DNA of 64,000 nucleotides from Zhengitettix transpicula. Taxonomy: Eukaryota; Arthropoda; Insecta; Orthoptera; Tetrigidae. The stretch is taken from NCBI GenBank assembly GCA_037074705.1, contig CM073590.1:50743895-50807894 (forward strand), read 5' to 3'. A program made the position numbers and the translations under genes. Of this stretch, positions 26,183 through 37,751 are shown piece after piece. The number at the start of each line of letters is the position of its first letter. Within the stretch, counting starts at the first letter, position 1. Below the pieces are notes generated by a model. That model had not been told where the DNA came from and ran no database searches. It saw only the letters and a program-made list of their open reading frames with translations.

Positions 26183-27396
26183 AAAATTTGTTAAAACAAC
26201 AGAGATTACACGATCAACGAATTACTCTTAATACTTAATACTTAATGAAAGAAAAGTGTTCAAAAGTATATTTAACACAATTACAGTACTGTTTTCACGC
26301 TGTATACAGCAGTACTACATCTTAAATCTAGTCTGTTATTAATATATATGTTTATTACTTTATGACCTACATTTATTTTATAATTGTCACAACATTTTTC
26401 GTTGTCGAAATAAAATTCAGAAATTTAGTTTCGCCCAGAAACTAATTGCATTTATAAAGACCTTTGTTTTGTAATAGTACATTTTCATATGTAATAATTA
26501 GTCATTATAATCTGTCAACGATTATTTACAGATTACAAGTAAAACTTTATCATAACTGTTCCATTATACACTTTAAATTGTAGTTTTTTGGTTATAAATT
26601 CAATTTATCTTGTCTACAGAATGAAGTATTAATAAGAATAAATATATTTCACATACGGACCATTTAGGACAATTAGTAAAGATTTCTAGACAACAAAATT
26701 GAATAACTATTATTAGTCCACGTTCAATGTTTTGTGTTTAATTCATTATATAATGACCACATATTATTCATAGCTAAAGCCAAAGCCTTAAGCATTTACT
26801 TCTCCTAAGGAGCGTTAATGCTGCCTTTTTCTTGGAAATAGAAAGAAGAAGCGGAAACTTATTACTTTGCTACGCACGTTCTAGTAGTTCTCTGGAAACG
26901 AGAACAAGTTTCACAACTTTCTCGCCGAAGTTAACACCCATTGCTATAACACAATCGGATCTAAGCTAGCCCGATGTCTAGAATGTTTTCTTTTTATAGA
27001 ACGAAAAGGAAGAAGATTTAGAGAGAGAAAACAAAGAGTATGAAGTTTTAAGCCAGGCAATTAAGAAAGTGCGCGTTCTCTACTTTATTTCAGTTCGTTC
27101 TTCTGAGTCCATAGTGTGCGCGCACGCATAAACTTCCATACACGACACACATATAATATTATTTTAACAATAATCACGAGGGTTTATCCATTTTTAGGAA
27201 CCCGTAGAGCCTATCTATGAATAGTTAATTTTTCAGAGTTGCTGCCTCGTCTAGTCTTTCCTTCTTGAAATAATTAACTTGTATTAACACTATGAAGTTA
27301 TCATACTACAGAACGAAGAAACATTCATCCTCTTAAACATCGGCAAAGGATGTTTCTACAAATAATATTACATTTCCTACAAATAATTAATTGCCC
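26183..27396. other. Intergenic sequence
   Basis: 26183-26760 is AT-rich. 26770-27130 is more balanced, with no open frame or named motif. No feature supported. Confidence 0.55.
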
Positions 27397-27424
27397 CTCC
27401 CCCCCCCCCCCCAAAAAAAAAAAA
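27397..27424. repeat. Homopolymer C and A run
   Basis: A poly-C run followed directly by a poly-A run. The glycine/phenylalanine-rich minus frame across it is a composition artefact. Confidence 0.9.
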
Positions 27425-27814
27425 TTCCTTTGATCACCAACACGGTCACTATCGTGCAGCCAAATAACCGCGACCGAGACTGCAGACTTGAGACATTTTT
27501 TTACACGATGTATTACTGCCATATTTCCACGCACGTTTGTGGAATCAGGTACAGATTTTGAAAAAAAAAATTATCACACAGGCTCTGCAATTCAATATAG
27601 TTTGTTAATATTACTACACTACATATAGATGAGCAGGAGTTGTTATTCTCCTCCATAACCAAACACTGATGTTTCGAACTAACATCCGTTAAATCAACGA
27701 GAACACAAACCAACTCCTAAGGACGCTATAAGAAAAAATTGCATAATTCCTTCAATCCTTTCATTTCACGTTATTGCAGTCGAATCAGTGTAGTATAATG
27801 TTTTAAATGCCACA

Positions 27815-28024
27815 CGTGGCCGACCTACCAGATGCAGGTTTTCTAGGGTTTGTCCTGCATCACTTTTAGGCAAATGCCGAACTACAGCCTGGGGGTCTTA
27901 GTATAACCCATGACTACTTTCCTCTAACCTTCCGCATTCCCCGTTTCAAATCCCTTCCTATCCTATTAAAGGGGAGTTGCCACCATGTGCATTACCCTAA
28001 TGTAACCTTTTACTCTAAAAAAAA
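27815..28024 (+). repeat. Family A retroposon, 5'-truncated
   Basis: Begins at GGCCGACCTACCAGATGCAGG and ends TAACCTTTTACTCTAAAAAAA. A second family A copy starts within 10-15 bp downstream in the same orientation. Confidence 0.85.
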
Positions 28025-28031
28025 TTATTAA

Positions 28032-28568
28032 TAATAAGAAAAATCTGTGAGAGCTATTCTCATGCAGGTAGAACTTTTCTGGAGTCACGGAGAGGCCTAC
28101 CTTTGGGAATTTATTCTTCTCTCTCAGTTTTTGAGCAAAGGATCCCCAGAAGCCGCGGTATCTCGGCCTGTTTTTAGAAGTGTATGTTCCGGGTTCACAG
28201 ACCTTGGGCATACAGTACGAGTTGTTTCTGTTCCCATTGGAACAGTCGGCCAGATGCCTCCTAAACTGGTCGAGGCACGGAGAAGGCAATGCTGCGACCC
28301 CACAGATAACCCCTCTCTCGCCAGATAAAGAGCGTGGGACAAGTACCCAATGCCCAAACTATCTGATGCAGGTTTTCTAGGTTTGTCCTGCATCACTTTT
28401 CGGCGAATACCGGGTAGGATCCTTAAACTATATCCCTGGGGCCCTATTTAACCCTTCGCTACCTTTCTCTACTCATTCGCATCCCTCCTTTCTAATACCT
28501 TCCTATGCAATTAGAGAGAACTTGCCACCACGTGGATTACCCTCATGTAGCCTGTTACTCTAAAAAAA
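28032..28568 (+). repeat. Family A retroposon, near full length
   Basis: Starts CTGTGAGAGCTATTCTCATG, includes GGTTCACAGACCTTGGGC, CCTAAACTGGTCGAGGCACGG and GGATCCTTAAACTATA, and ends GCCTGTTACTCTAAAAAAAA. At about 535 bp it shows the full order of family landmarks on the plus strand. No clear tRNA-like A and B box pair is visible in the head. Confidence 0.9.
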
Positions 28569-28569
28569 A

Positions 28570-30088
28570 CATTTATTAAATAAGTATTTCTATATGTATA
28601 TATTATAATACTGTTGAACGTAACGACGTGAAAGCGAAGACGAAATTTTATCAGAGTGACATTGGGGTATATTAGAGATTTCTGAAACAGCATAGTGAAG
28701 CGCACGGATAGTACATAAAAAACACAAGATAAATACTGATATTATATTACCTGATTTTAATCCTCAGATAACTTTATCGACATAAGCTTTCGAACATTGG
28801 TCATTATCAAATCACAAATTGCAAGAACAAAAACATGCAATGCAACAAACAGGTCAAATGAACATTAATGACGTCATTAATGACAAATAAAAATTCAAAA
28901 CATGTATTTGATCCATATCTTTATCGTAAACAGTCATAATTAGGGCCTCTCTATTTACACTTTGTAAATAGCGTCATAAACAAGATAAATTTATACACCT
29001 GTATATCTCATTCGAGAAAATTATTTTCGTATTTCCTTGTAAATAAGCTGCTAGACATTGGTGCTCCAGGCACTACCAATTATGATGTTTCCGCAAATAT
29101 TTTTACATTAAAATCGACGTTAATCGAATTGAAATTATCTGTTGCTATTTTCTGGCATGTCATGAAAATATTCTAACCTGATCTGTTTTGGAACGTTTAA
29201 TACTATCTGTAGCTTTCGTTTACATACATTATTTAAAAATAATAACCAAAAGTCATACAATGCCCTTTGTAACACTGCGTTATTACTCCAAAGCTTTTAC
29301 TTCGGAGCTTTTAAACTGTATCATAAATGTGAACAATATTTTATCACATTACATTCATTTGATTTCTCAATTTATTTCTGACTGTTACTGTTAAGTAAAC
29401 AGCGTTTTAAAGGCCTACCTTTCTTAATTGTGTTTTTGGTTAATATCATGTTATATTCATGTTGCTCAGGACACAATTTCCCGTTTCCAACCATTAACTA
29501 TTATCATTAATGAGCACCATGGATTCGTCTGCTCATATTTATTTAATATATTTTATCATATATTTCACTTCTTAGGTACTCAAGTATGTATGAAGGAACC
29601 CAGTAATTACCATAATGCGTGCATATAGACTAATTACATTGGAAACTTCCAGTTCTAAATGGATTAGAGAAGTACAAATAAAATTCATGCAAGCGATAAA
29701 TGTGTGAAATATCTAACAAAGCCCAGACGGGCAAGCTGTAAATAAGTAATAGCCTGCGAAGAATTAAAGATGATGCAAAATTATTTTCAAGTGTCTGATA
29801 ATTGACGGATAAAAGACGAACGCTGAGATGAAGCACAGATAAAATGAGACGTCAATTATATGTAAATAAGGAATTAGATCTATAAACACATATTGAGAAA
29901 TAATGCAAATTTGGTGAGAAGGAAATATGTACTACGGAAACTTCAAAACGTGCATTCAAGGAAAAAATACCATAAGAACCTACAAAATTGTTCAAGTATT
30001 TACAGATGAACGTACGAATAATTTGAAAGAATGTACAAAGCAGTTCAGAATAATAAAATGAAATGAATAATAGTAGAAATCATATGTT
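28570..30088. other. AT-rich intergenic sequence
   Basis: No gene recognised in 1.5 kb. Frames up to 68 codons are ordinary for this composition. Confidence 0.6.
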
Positions 30089-30154
30089 CGAGGGTGAAAT
30101 AAGTAATGCCACCTCTGTTTTATTTGTCAAGACAATTAAATGCAATTTACACAG
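30089..30154 (-). mobile_element. Mariner remnant, left part (split by LTR element)
   Basis: CGAGGGTGAAATAAGTAATGCC through GACAATTAAATGCAATTTACACAG matches the start of the separate mariner copy at 40969. It stops at the LTR retrotransposon junction and resumes at 38541. Confidence 0.85.
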
Positions 30155-30987
30155 TGTAACGGTGCTGCAACAGTGGCCTCCATTATTGTGTATACTTTGC
30201 ATTCCACCAGCACAGCTAGGACATTAACGAATCGTCCTCAATTATGACTTCCGTCCAACGCCTGCATTTCTGCAAACGCACACGCAGCAGTCTCAAAACT
30301 GGAGCACGCGCTACGTTAAGTACAACTGGCTTCCAAGCCGTCGACAGACAGTATCTACCTTCGCTATTGAAGGGAACGTCTCCGACTGGGCTCTTTCCCT
30401 AGTTGTCTTCCTTTTCCCTTTCCTCTACTTCTATGAGGTTCGACAAAATACTAGACGGGAATATTGAACTTAAATTGTCTTCTTCAGACAACTTATTAAA
30501 AACATTTTATATATTTATTTGAGGCACATTCTAAATCTCACAGTGCTTCAAATGATTCATCATCCATCTGGATTTTTAGGGTTTCCCTTTTCTTTTGTAA
30601 TCTGTCTCCGACTGGGCTCTTTCCCTAGTTGTCTTCCTTTTCCTTTTCCCTTTCCTCTACTTCTTACAGCTAGTATATATATAACTGTAAATATACTACT
30701 GCTTATCTTTACATCTGTGTCTTGACTGATAAAACGACCAAACCTCCGATTCCTCCCTGATAAGTCTCAGGCGAACCTACCCCCCACACTACCCTCTTTC
30801 CTCAACTTGTCTAAACCTTTAAGCCTTCGAGATCGTTCCTAGATCTCCTTTCCTTTCTAAGTCCCAAGTCAGTTTTCAATTCCAAGGAACCAGGGCCAGG
30901 TTTCAAGGCGTGAATCTGCTGACAAGGAACCCTTCATTTCTTGCAACGACTCCCCGTCAACCTAATTCGACGGGCGAACACGTTACA
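30155..30987 (+). repeat. 5' LTR, with ~230-bp internal insertion/duplication
   Basis: The 833-bp left LTR aligns with the right LTR at 37752-38536. At 30434 a ~170-bp segment (beginning ATGAGGTTCGAC, called segment A here) interrupts it. The flanking ~60 bp GTCTCCGACTGGGCTC to CTCTACTTCT is present twice, at about 30371-30433 and 30602-30664. The right LTR has only one copy and no segment A. Confidence 0.9.
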
Positions 30988-31007
30988 TGGTGGCTGCAAC
31001 TTGGGAC
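30988..31007 (+). promoter_or_regulatory. Primer-binding site of the LTR retrotransposon
   Basis: Directly after the LTR's terminal CA comes TGGTGGCTGCAACTTGGGAC. The leading TGG pairs with the CCA end of a tRNA, as expected for minus-strand priming. I cannot say which tRNA without a search. Confidence 0.7.
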
Positions 31008-31519
31008 ATCAACATCAATAAATAGGAACCGAACGACCAACGTTGGGGCAAGGTCGAAGCAGTAAAACTCCTCAAGTCACCGAGCATACTCGCGAGTGCC
31101 ACGGAGGACGAGAAGGACAGATAGTGGATCCAAACTATTCACACGTGTTCTCAACACGGTTCAGTAAACATAAGCTGAACACACTGAACGTGGCGAGTAG
31201 CAGCAGAGGATAGTGGTGGTAATCGAACGGAGTCGACGTGCTGGTGTACAACTACAGGCGTAAGGGAGCCGACTTGGATGGTGTCAAGGGTGTCAAAGGG
31301 CGTGTCGACTTCCCCACGTGGCAGAACCCGACTTCCTGCACCCCATCGGTGGAACGGACATCAGCGCCACACACCACAGCGATCGGCATCGAGAGCATCG
31401 GATCTTCCCTTCACTTCTTTCTTCATCTGGGTGAGTCAAAACCAGAATACATCCACTTTTCCGATATGCCAAGTAATAGCGAAAATACGGGTGATTAAGT
31501 CAAAACGCTTTATTTCGAT

Positions 31520-32280
31520 AGTTCTGACGATTAAATTAATGCCTGGTACGTTTTCCGGTGATTCCACAGAGTTTAAAGGGGATTATTCAGGGCGTAGAAA
31601 TTGCCTTTGAGGTATTAAAACCTAGTAACCATAAAATAATTGTGAAACTTGTAGATTCGAGAATGGGAATTGTGGGAGAAGCCAAAGATTATCTGTTGTC
31701 TAAAGTCAATCGCGAATCGTGGTATGCCTTAACAAAAAAGTAAATTGCAAAGGGAGACCTAGACTGTTTTTCTGAGCGTTAGTCAGTGGACTTGTAGAAT
31801 TGTAACGAGAGAAGTAATGAAAGTGTGTTGTTAAAATCAGAACAACAGTCTGTTTGCTTGAAAATGTATAACAGGTGGTTTTGTAAAGGAACAATTAAAA
31901 GGAACGTTGGTAGCAGGAACGACAAATTATAGTTGTAACTTAAGCTCGTTCTGCACACGTTATTCAGGTGTAGTTAATAGAAACGGCCCTGCAAGACAAC
32001 GTATAGCTAGGATCCTTGTAAAAATTGTATTAAATAAATTAAACACACAGGCACGATACACGTACGCATGATACAGAAGAAAATCCTAGTACAATTGGCA
32101 AAACACATTCTCAAACGTTAATCGGGCAACCCTTCAATTAAATGAAGTTTTTTTCTTTGAAATGGTAGATCACCCGGGACGATATTGTAGTAGTCATTTC
32201 TTTTGTGAAAAATGTGGGAGGCGAGGCCATGATAAATGTGTTGGGCAAGAAGGGCCTAAAGTTTGAGATTTTGCAGTTAG
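31520..32280 (+). pseudogene. Gag-like remnants with a degenerate zinc knuckle
   Basis: One frame (31558-31743) reads IIVKLVDSRMGIVGEAKDYL followed by SWYALTKK. This is the pattern of retrotransposon gag capsid C-terminal regions (hydrophobic strand, arginine, G-x-A, then W-x-x-L). Downstream, at about 32180-32270, a frame contains CEKCGRRGHDKC, similar to a CX2CX4H...C nucleocapsid knuckle but with altered final spacing. The two pieces are separated by stops and frameshifts. This is a plausible but weakly supported gag relic. Confidence 0.5.
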
Positions 32281-33029
32281 TCTCAGACGTGGGGTAGGCC
32301 GCCCTTCACAGTGCGAAATCTGCTATTAGCAGATGGGTACGACAGAGTCAGAGCCATGGCTGGCTCCCTGTTCGCGTGAAACCCAAATTGAACTTGATGG
32401 ATGACATAGTAAGGGTGCATGTCAGTTGTGGCAAATAAATAAGTAAATATAGCCTAAGTGGCAAATGTACGGGGAAGGCGCTCCTAAGTGAGGATTCCAC
32501 CGGGATTCAAGTTCAAAGGTCACCCTTAAATTGTGTAATAAAAATTGGTTCCGGAACCACAAATGTAAATGTAGAGCGGAAAGAACCACTGAAGTAAAAT
32601 AATGTGAAGCGAAAAAGAATCGCTCAAATTGAATGCTTGCGAAGCCTCGAGAAGTAATGCCACTAAAATAAGTAAAGTGTAGTGAGGCCGCAAGAAATAG
32701 TATAAGTGTCGACTATAATGATTAATAAATACAGTAAGACTCGAAAGTGTAAAGTCGAACTTATAAGTAATGGCCGAAAAATTATAATAACAGTCGCCTC
32801 CCTCCTCCCAAATGTTCAAAAGTAAAAATAAAAGTCTGACGTTCAAAAGATAACGTAGAAGACAAAATAGATTCTCTGCAGATAGTAACATTAGCGAAAG
32901 TCACGTAGATACACATAAGATACACGTGGAAATACTGGCTCCAAAGTGTACGGTACAATTAAAATATGATTAATTCAACCAGATGAAGTTGGTCCAGGGT
33001 TCAGAAGGCTCCTTTTGTTTTGTTTCAAA

Positions 33030-34400
33030 TGTCACGTAAGACAATTTAGTGACCCTGCTACAGGGAAATCAATACCAAAAATAACTGTTCCCAATGTGAA
33101 TGATATCTAGGACATAATTACAGTAACAGGAACAAAAGAAGGCATAAAAAAAGCTGTTCGTGAGATATTAGTAACCTCTCATGATCAGTCAAAACAAGGA
33201 TATGAGAGAATTAATGTTCCCAAAATATAACATACATTTATTTGTGGAACAAAGAATGATAACCTGAATAATTTAATGCTGAAACTGGGGTACGAATTAC
33301 AGTCCCACCGGAGACTGTTCAAAAGTATGTTATTGCTGGTGAGAAAGAGGGTGTATTAGCAGCAAAGGAGAGAATCCTTAATATTTAGAAAGAAATTGAA
33401 ACTGATTTCACTATTTAATCAGTGCAAGTTCCAAACTCACAACACAAATATGTTACTGGACCACGTGGGAAGACAATTCTTCAAGAAACTGGTGTAAGTG
33501 TTGAAATACCACGAAACGATTACTCTGATCACTGAACTATAACCCTAAGAAGTCCTCACGAAAATCTGGGAAGAACTTTGAACATGATATATGAAAAAGC
33601 AAACAGTGTGCAAAGTGCTACAGTAGAAACTTCTAATTGGCTCCACAAATACATCATAGGGCGCAAGGGTGTGCAGATTCTTAAAATAACTTACCAAATA
33701 AGTTTCATGTTGAATTTTATGCTGATAATAAAATAAAAATTGAAGGAGCACCGGAAATGGTGGTTAAAGTAAAACGGGAATTAGAAATTGTGACAAAAAA
33801 TCTTGTCAGTACTTCAACAATTGCTGAGATAAAAGCAGCTCCTAAGTTCTCAAAACATATAGTTGAAAAAAAAGGAGCAAATGTTATAAACCTTTTAATG
33901 GTTTTAATGTTTTGATAAGTATAACTGTCTCCGATGGTATTACGACAATTCACACCGCAGGGCATAAAGACGGCGTTGAGAAGGCTCGCCAATTACACTT
34001 AGAAGAAAGGTTGAACAAACTTGAAAATGAAAAAAAAAAAAAAAAAAATTGAACATAGTTTTTCCTTCAATTATTGGAAGTAAAGGAGAGAAAATAAAGG
34101 AGATTCGATAAAAAAAATATATCTTTCCCAGAATCAGAGAAGCGTGATGTAGTGAAAATTCGCGGACCTCGAGAAGATGTTGATAAATGTCATAAACATC
34201 TAAAAAAGCTAAGTAAAAGTAGTTATATGATTGAAGTTCCCATATTTCAATAATATCTGAAATTTATAAAGAAGATAAGGGATGAAACACAAACTAAAAT
34301 CAATTTACCAACCGAGGAAGAGAAAATTGATGTAATTACAATTATGGGAAAAAAATGTGTCGAGGAAGCAAGAATAACATATTCCATTTTGATCAGATTG
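33030..34400 (+). pseudogene. Vigilin (HDLBP/Dp1) KH-domain fragment, intronless and broken
   Basis: Vigilin is a multi-KH RNA-binding protein (14-15 KH units). Joining frames by eye gives, in the family's order: ATGKSIPKITVPNVND, ITVTGTKEGIKKAVREI, ERINVPKIYHTFICG, AGEKEGVLAAKERILNI, QHKYVTGPRGKT, WLHKYIIGRKGVQI, KIKIEGAPEMV, FSKHIVEKKGANVI, IIGSKGEKIKEIR, EKRDVVKIRGPREDVDKCHK and ETQTKINLPTEEEKIDVI. GxxG loops are visible at about 33457, 33660 and 34070. The stretch covers roughly KH2 to KH6, starts and stops inside the gene, lacks introns, and carries several stops, frameshifts and an A18 expansion at 34029-34048. It lies on the same strand as the LTR element that encloses it. The family assignment is strong. 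How it got here is inference. Confidence 0.88.
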
Positions 34401-34439
34401 AGGGTTGTACATAGAAATAGTGTAATCTAGATAAAATTC

Positions 34440-35040
34440 AAGACAATCATAATCTGACAATCTAAAATATTTTCGTGGGTAGCTCATGTTTTCTTTTGAA
34501 GTGTATCTGGAAATAAATTTGTTCGCAGTTTTCAGAAGAAATCTTGAATTCTCTGAGTGACAATGACGACTATGCCAACAGTATCTGATAAAATGTAGGC
34601 AGCGCTCACGATTCCGAAATAACAAGCGCATGCGGAAATTCGCGTAGTAACCAACAAAATTGCAATTGTTTTCACAAACGGTTATAACGTGACGGTATTG
34701 AACTGAACAGCCAATGAAGCGATATCATTTGGCCATAACATACAGATTCTGTAACTTGCTGATTTACAGAAAGAGCATTATAAAAATGTCTACGACGCAA
34801 GGTGCGTCGATATAATATTTGTTATCTGGTAGAGAAGTTGGTTACCATGGCGTATAAGCCGCTTAAATATATATTTTCCGTTTTTGTTCACAAGAATAGG
34901 TTAGTGACTGAGAAAATATATATATGTACCGTATCACAAAGTTGAGTAGAGTCCGAATGAAGGTGGAAAACCTAAAAAGAAATTGGAGACCAGAGATTCT
35001 GAGACTAAGTAGATGTGGTCTCAACTTTCCTAACGATATC
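34440..35040 (+). other. Internal part of the LTR element, unidentified
   Basis: No pol motif or other domain in any frame. The longest frame is on the minus strand (34305-34631), overlaps the end of the vigilin stretch, and has no recognisable content. Confidence 0.5.
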
Positions 35041-35044
35041 TGTA

Positions 35045-35745
35045 AGTCGGAGATAGATTAAAAAGGAAAAGGAAAACCCTAAAAATCCAGATGGATGATG
35101 AATCATTTGAAGCACTGTGAGATTTGGAATGTGCCTCAAATAAATATATAAAATGTTTTTAATAAGTTGTCTGAAGAAGACATTTAACGTGTTCGCCCGT
35201 CGAATTAGGTTGACGGGGAGTCGTTGCAAGAAATGAAGGGTTCCTTGTCAGCAGATTCACGCCTTGAAACCTGGCCCTGGTTCCTTGGAATTGAAAACTG
35301 ACTTGGGACTTAGAAAGGAAAGGAGATCTAGGAACGATCTCGAAGGCTTAAAGGTTTAGACAAGTTGAGGAAAGAGGGTAGTGTGGGGGGTAGGTTCGCC
35401 TGAGGCTTATCAGGGAGGAATCGGAGGTTTGGTCGTTTTATCAGTCAAGACACAGATGTAAAGATAAGCAGTAGTATATTTACAGTTATATATATACTAG
35501 CTGTAAGAAGTAGAGGAAAGGGAAAAGGAAAAGGAAGACAACTAGGGAAAGAGCCCAGTCGGAGACAGATTACAAAGGAAAAGGGAAACCCTAAAAATCC
35601 AGATGGATGATGAATCATTTGAAGCACTGTGAGATTTGGAATGTGCCTCAAATAAATATATAAAATGTTTTTAATAAGTTGTCTGAAGAAGACATTTAAA
35701 GTTCAATATTCCCGTCTAGTATTTTTCGAACCTCATAGAGACCGT
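35045..35745 (-). repeat. Inverted, rearranged LTR copy inside the element
   Basis: On the minus strand from 35745 the order is: segment A (TATGAGGTTCGA to TTTGTAATCTG), then the LTR 3' portion (GTCTCCGACTGGGCTC to GGGCGAACACGTTA, down to about 35186), then a second partial segment A (TGTCTTCTTCAGACAAC to about 35050). It therefore matches the left LTR, which contains segment A, more closely than the right LTR, but it is reversed and lacks the LTR 5' third. Confidence 0.9.
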
Positions 35746-37331
35746 ACAAGGGGAAGGACTTATATTTATACATATAAAATGTAATAGTCACAGTAAAAAC
35801 GTTATAGTATTTTGTTTAATAGATTAATCTCAATTATGATGCATAGTAGTACAGATGTTATAAAGTAGTCGTCAGCGTAGGTCCGGATTAGAAAAGTTTC
35901 GCATAAGTCCACGAGGCAGCTGCTGAAGTCAGCCTAAGTCAGCAAATAAACGCAGACAGGCGACCTGCGACGACAACACATTAACACACTTATGTTATTT
36001 ACTGAACACGTAAATATAACAATAATTGACCTGTACAAATCAAAATTCACAAGCAAAATTATATAGATACATCAAATTTATTATTCACTCACAGAAACAA
36101 ACCTCAGACTAACTAAATCAGTTATATTCTGATAACCATCTTAAAATAAATCATAACAAAATGAAATATTGGGCCAATAAATAATAATTATACTCAGAAA
36201 AAAACAACATTAGAAGTCTAATAATTAGTTAATTAATTAAAAGAAGTCCAAATTTGGAAGTACGAGAAATAACTCTGAAGACAAATTGAGTGTTGAAAAT
36301 AAGTGAAGACGTGGAAAACTTACCGCGTAAATATCATAGTTTTGAAGCGATACGCGGAATAATGAGCCACAATTGTTGGACACAAAGTAGTATATTGGAA
36401 AAAAGGCATGAATTTGGGTACCTCTGGTTATGACAACCCATCTATCTCTTCAACTCTATAACATCCGAACACCATAATTTACCTACTGGCAATATAATTT
36501 GAATTTAAATTATTTTCAGTTTTCAATAAGAGGTCCTATTAGGATATTATTAGATGTAAACAAAAATAAATATATTACAGTTTGTCTTATGAAACTTGTC
36601 AAGAAATTTCAGTGTAGTAGCCTGTGACATTCAACAACTCATGTACAATCCGAAGTGTGAAACATCAGGACTATTCAGTCTCTCCAGTAGAGCAGTATGT
36701 GTCAGTGTTTCAGATAGAAGAAAAGCTGTGACAAATTTGGCTTATTTATAGCCAAATATTGCTGTAAATAGTAGGTTACTCTCATTCCAAAATTATCATC
36801 ATTCGACTTAAATATTATTTACTTCCCTGGTCATCTAAAAGGTTAATTGAAAAAATAAGTGGGTATATTAGCAGTCACTTGCATTTGTACAGTTCCTGAA
36901 AAACTTTTATATTTTGGCTTTAATATTTACAGAGTATGATTAGTTTTTAATGAGAATGTTTGGAGGATTATATAAATAGAATTTATTTGAGAATTATTCT
37001 GTCCAAACTGTAGAGTTTTTAATATTCTGTTAAAAATACAAGCATTGACTAAGGAACAGTGGTTGAAAAGAATAAAAATGTAAATTCAGCCTCAGAAAAA
37101 CAAATACTTTAGAACTGTAACAGCTATAGAACGTTTAAATGCCAAAAGCATATAATATTGTAGAAAAATAAAATAAAGCACAGTGAAATAATATTATATT
37201 AAAAAAAAAAAATTTAAGTACTTCCAGTATTTATATAAGAATGATTTTAAACTTGAAATATTCAACTGGAAGGTATATTGTAATATCAATAAAACAATTA
37301 ACGGAAAATAATATTGTACAAATGGTAATAA

Positions 37332-37362
<31 letters not shown>

Positions 37363-37740
37363 AAAAGGTAAAGTTTAAGTATTTACAAAAGGTTAATTTT
37401 AAAAGGTGATAAAATCCGACGGTAAAGTTAATTTTCATATCAATGAAACACTCATTGGCAAAGAGGACATAATATTGTATGACAGTGAAATAAAAAATTT
37501 TATCAAGAAAAACTAAGTACTTCCATTCTAAATAATGAAGTTGGAAGGTAATTTGTAACTCTATTTTAAACTGATATTATTGTAATATTTCTTTGTATTC
37601 CAACGCTGTAAGATCCTCATTAATTTCCTCTCACCTTTTACCCCGTCAAACCAAAATTATAATAGACGAGCCTTGTTTGAAATCATAGAATAAACTCCAT
37701 TTTAATCTGTTTTGAGTATTAACCCAAAACAGATTAATCT
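35746..37740 (+). other. AT-rich interior of the LTR element with imprecise repeats
   Basis: No coding content recognised. Between about 37100 and 37560 phrases such as AAGTACTTCCA, TATCAATAAAAC/TATCAATGAAAC and AATATTGTA recur at irregular spacing, indicating old tandem duplication. An (AT)n run lies at 37330-37357. The region ends at the polypurine tract. Confidence 0.5.
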
Positions 37741-37751
37741 AAGAGGGGGGC
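37741..37751 (+). promoter_or_regulatory. Polypurine tract
   Basis: AAGAGGGGGG lies one base before the right LTR's first TG. This is the expected plus-strand primer position for an LTR retrotransposon on the plus strand. Confidence 0.85.

Noticed and set aside
31238..31498. 86-codon frame after the 5' LTR as a gag start
   Set aside because: No gag motif is visible in it, and it overlaps a longer frame in another phase. The gag-like text begins only at about 31558.
33030..34400. An intact vigilin gene
   Set aside because: Multiple in-frame stops, frameshifts, no introns and truncation at both ends. It lies inside an LTR element.
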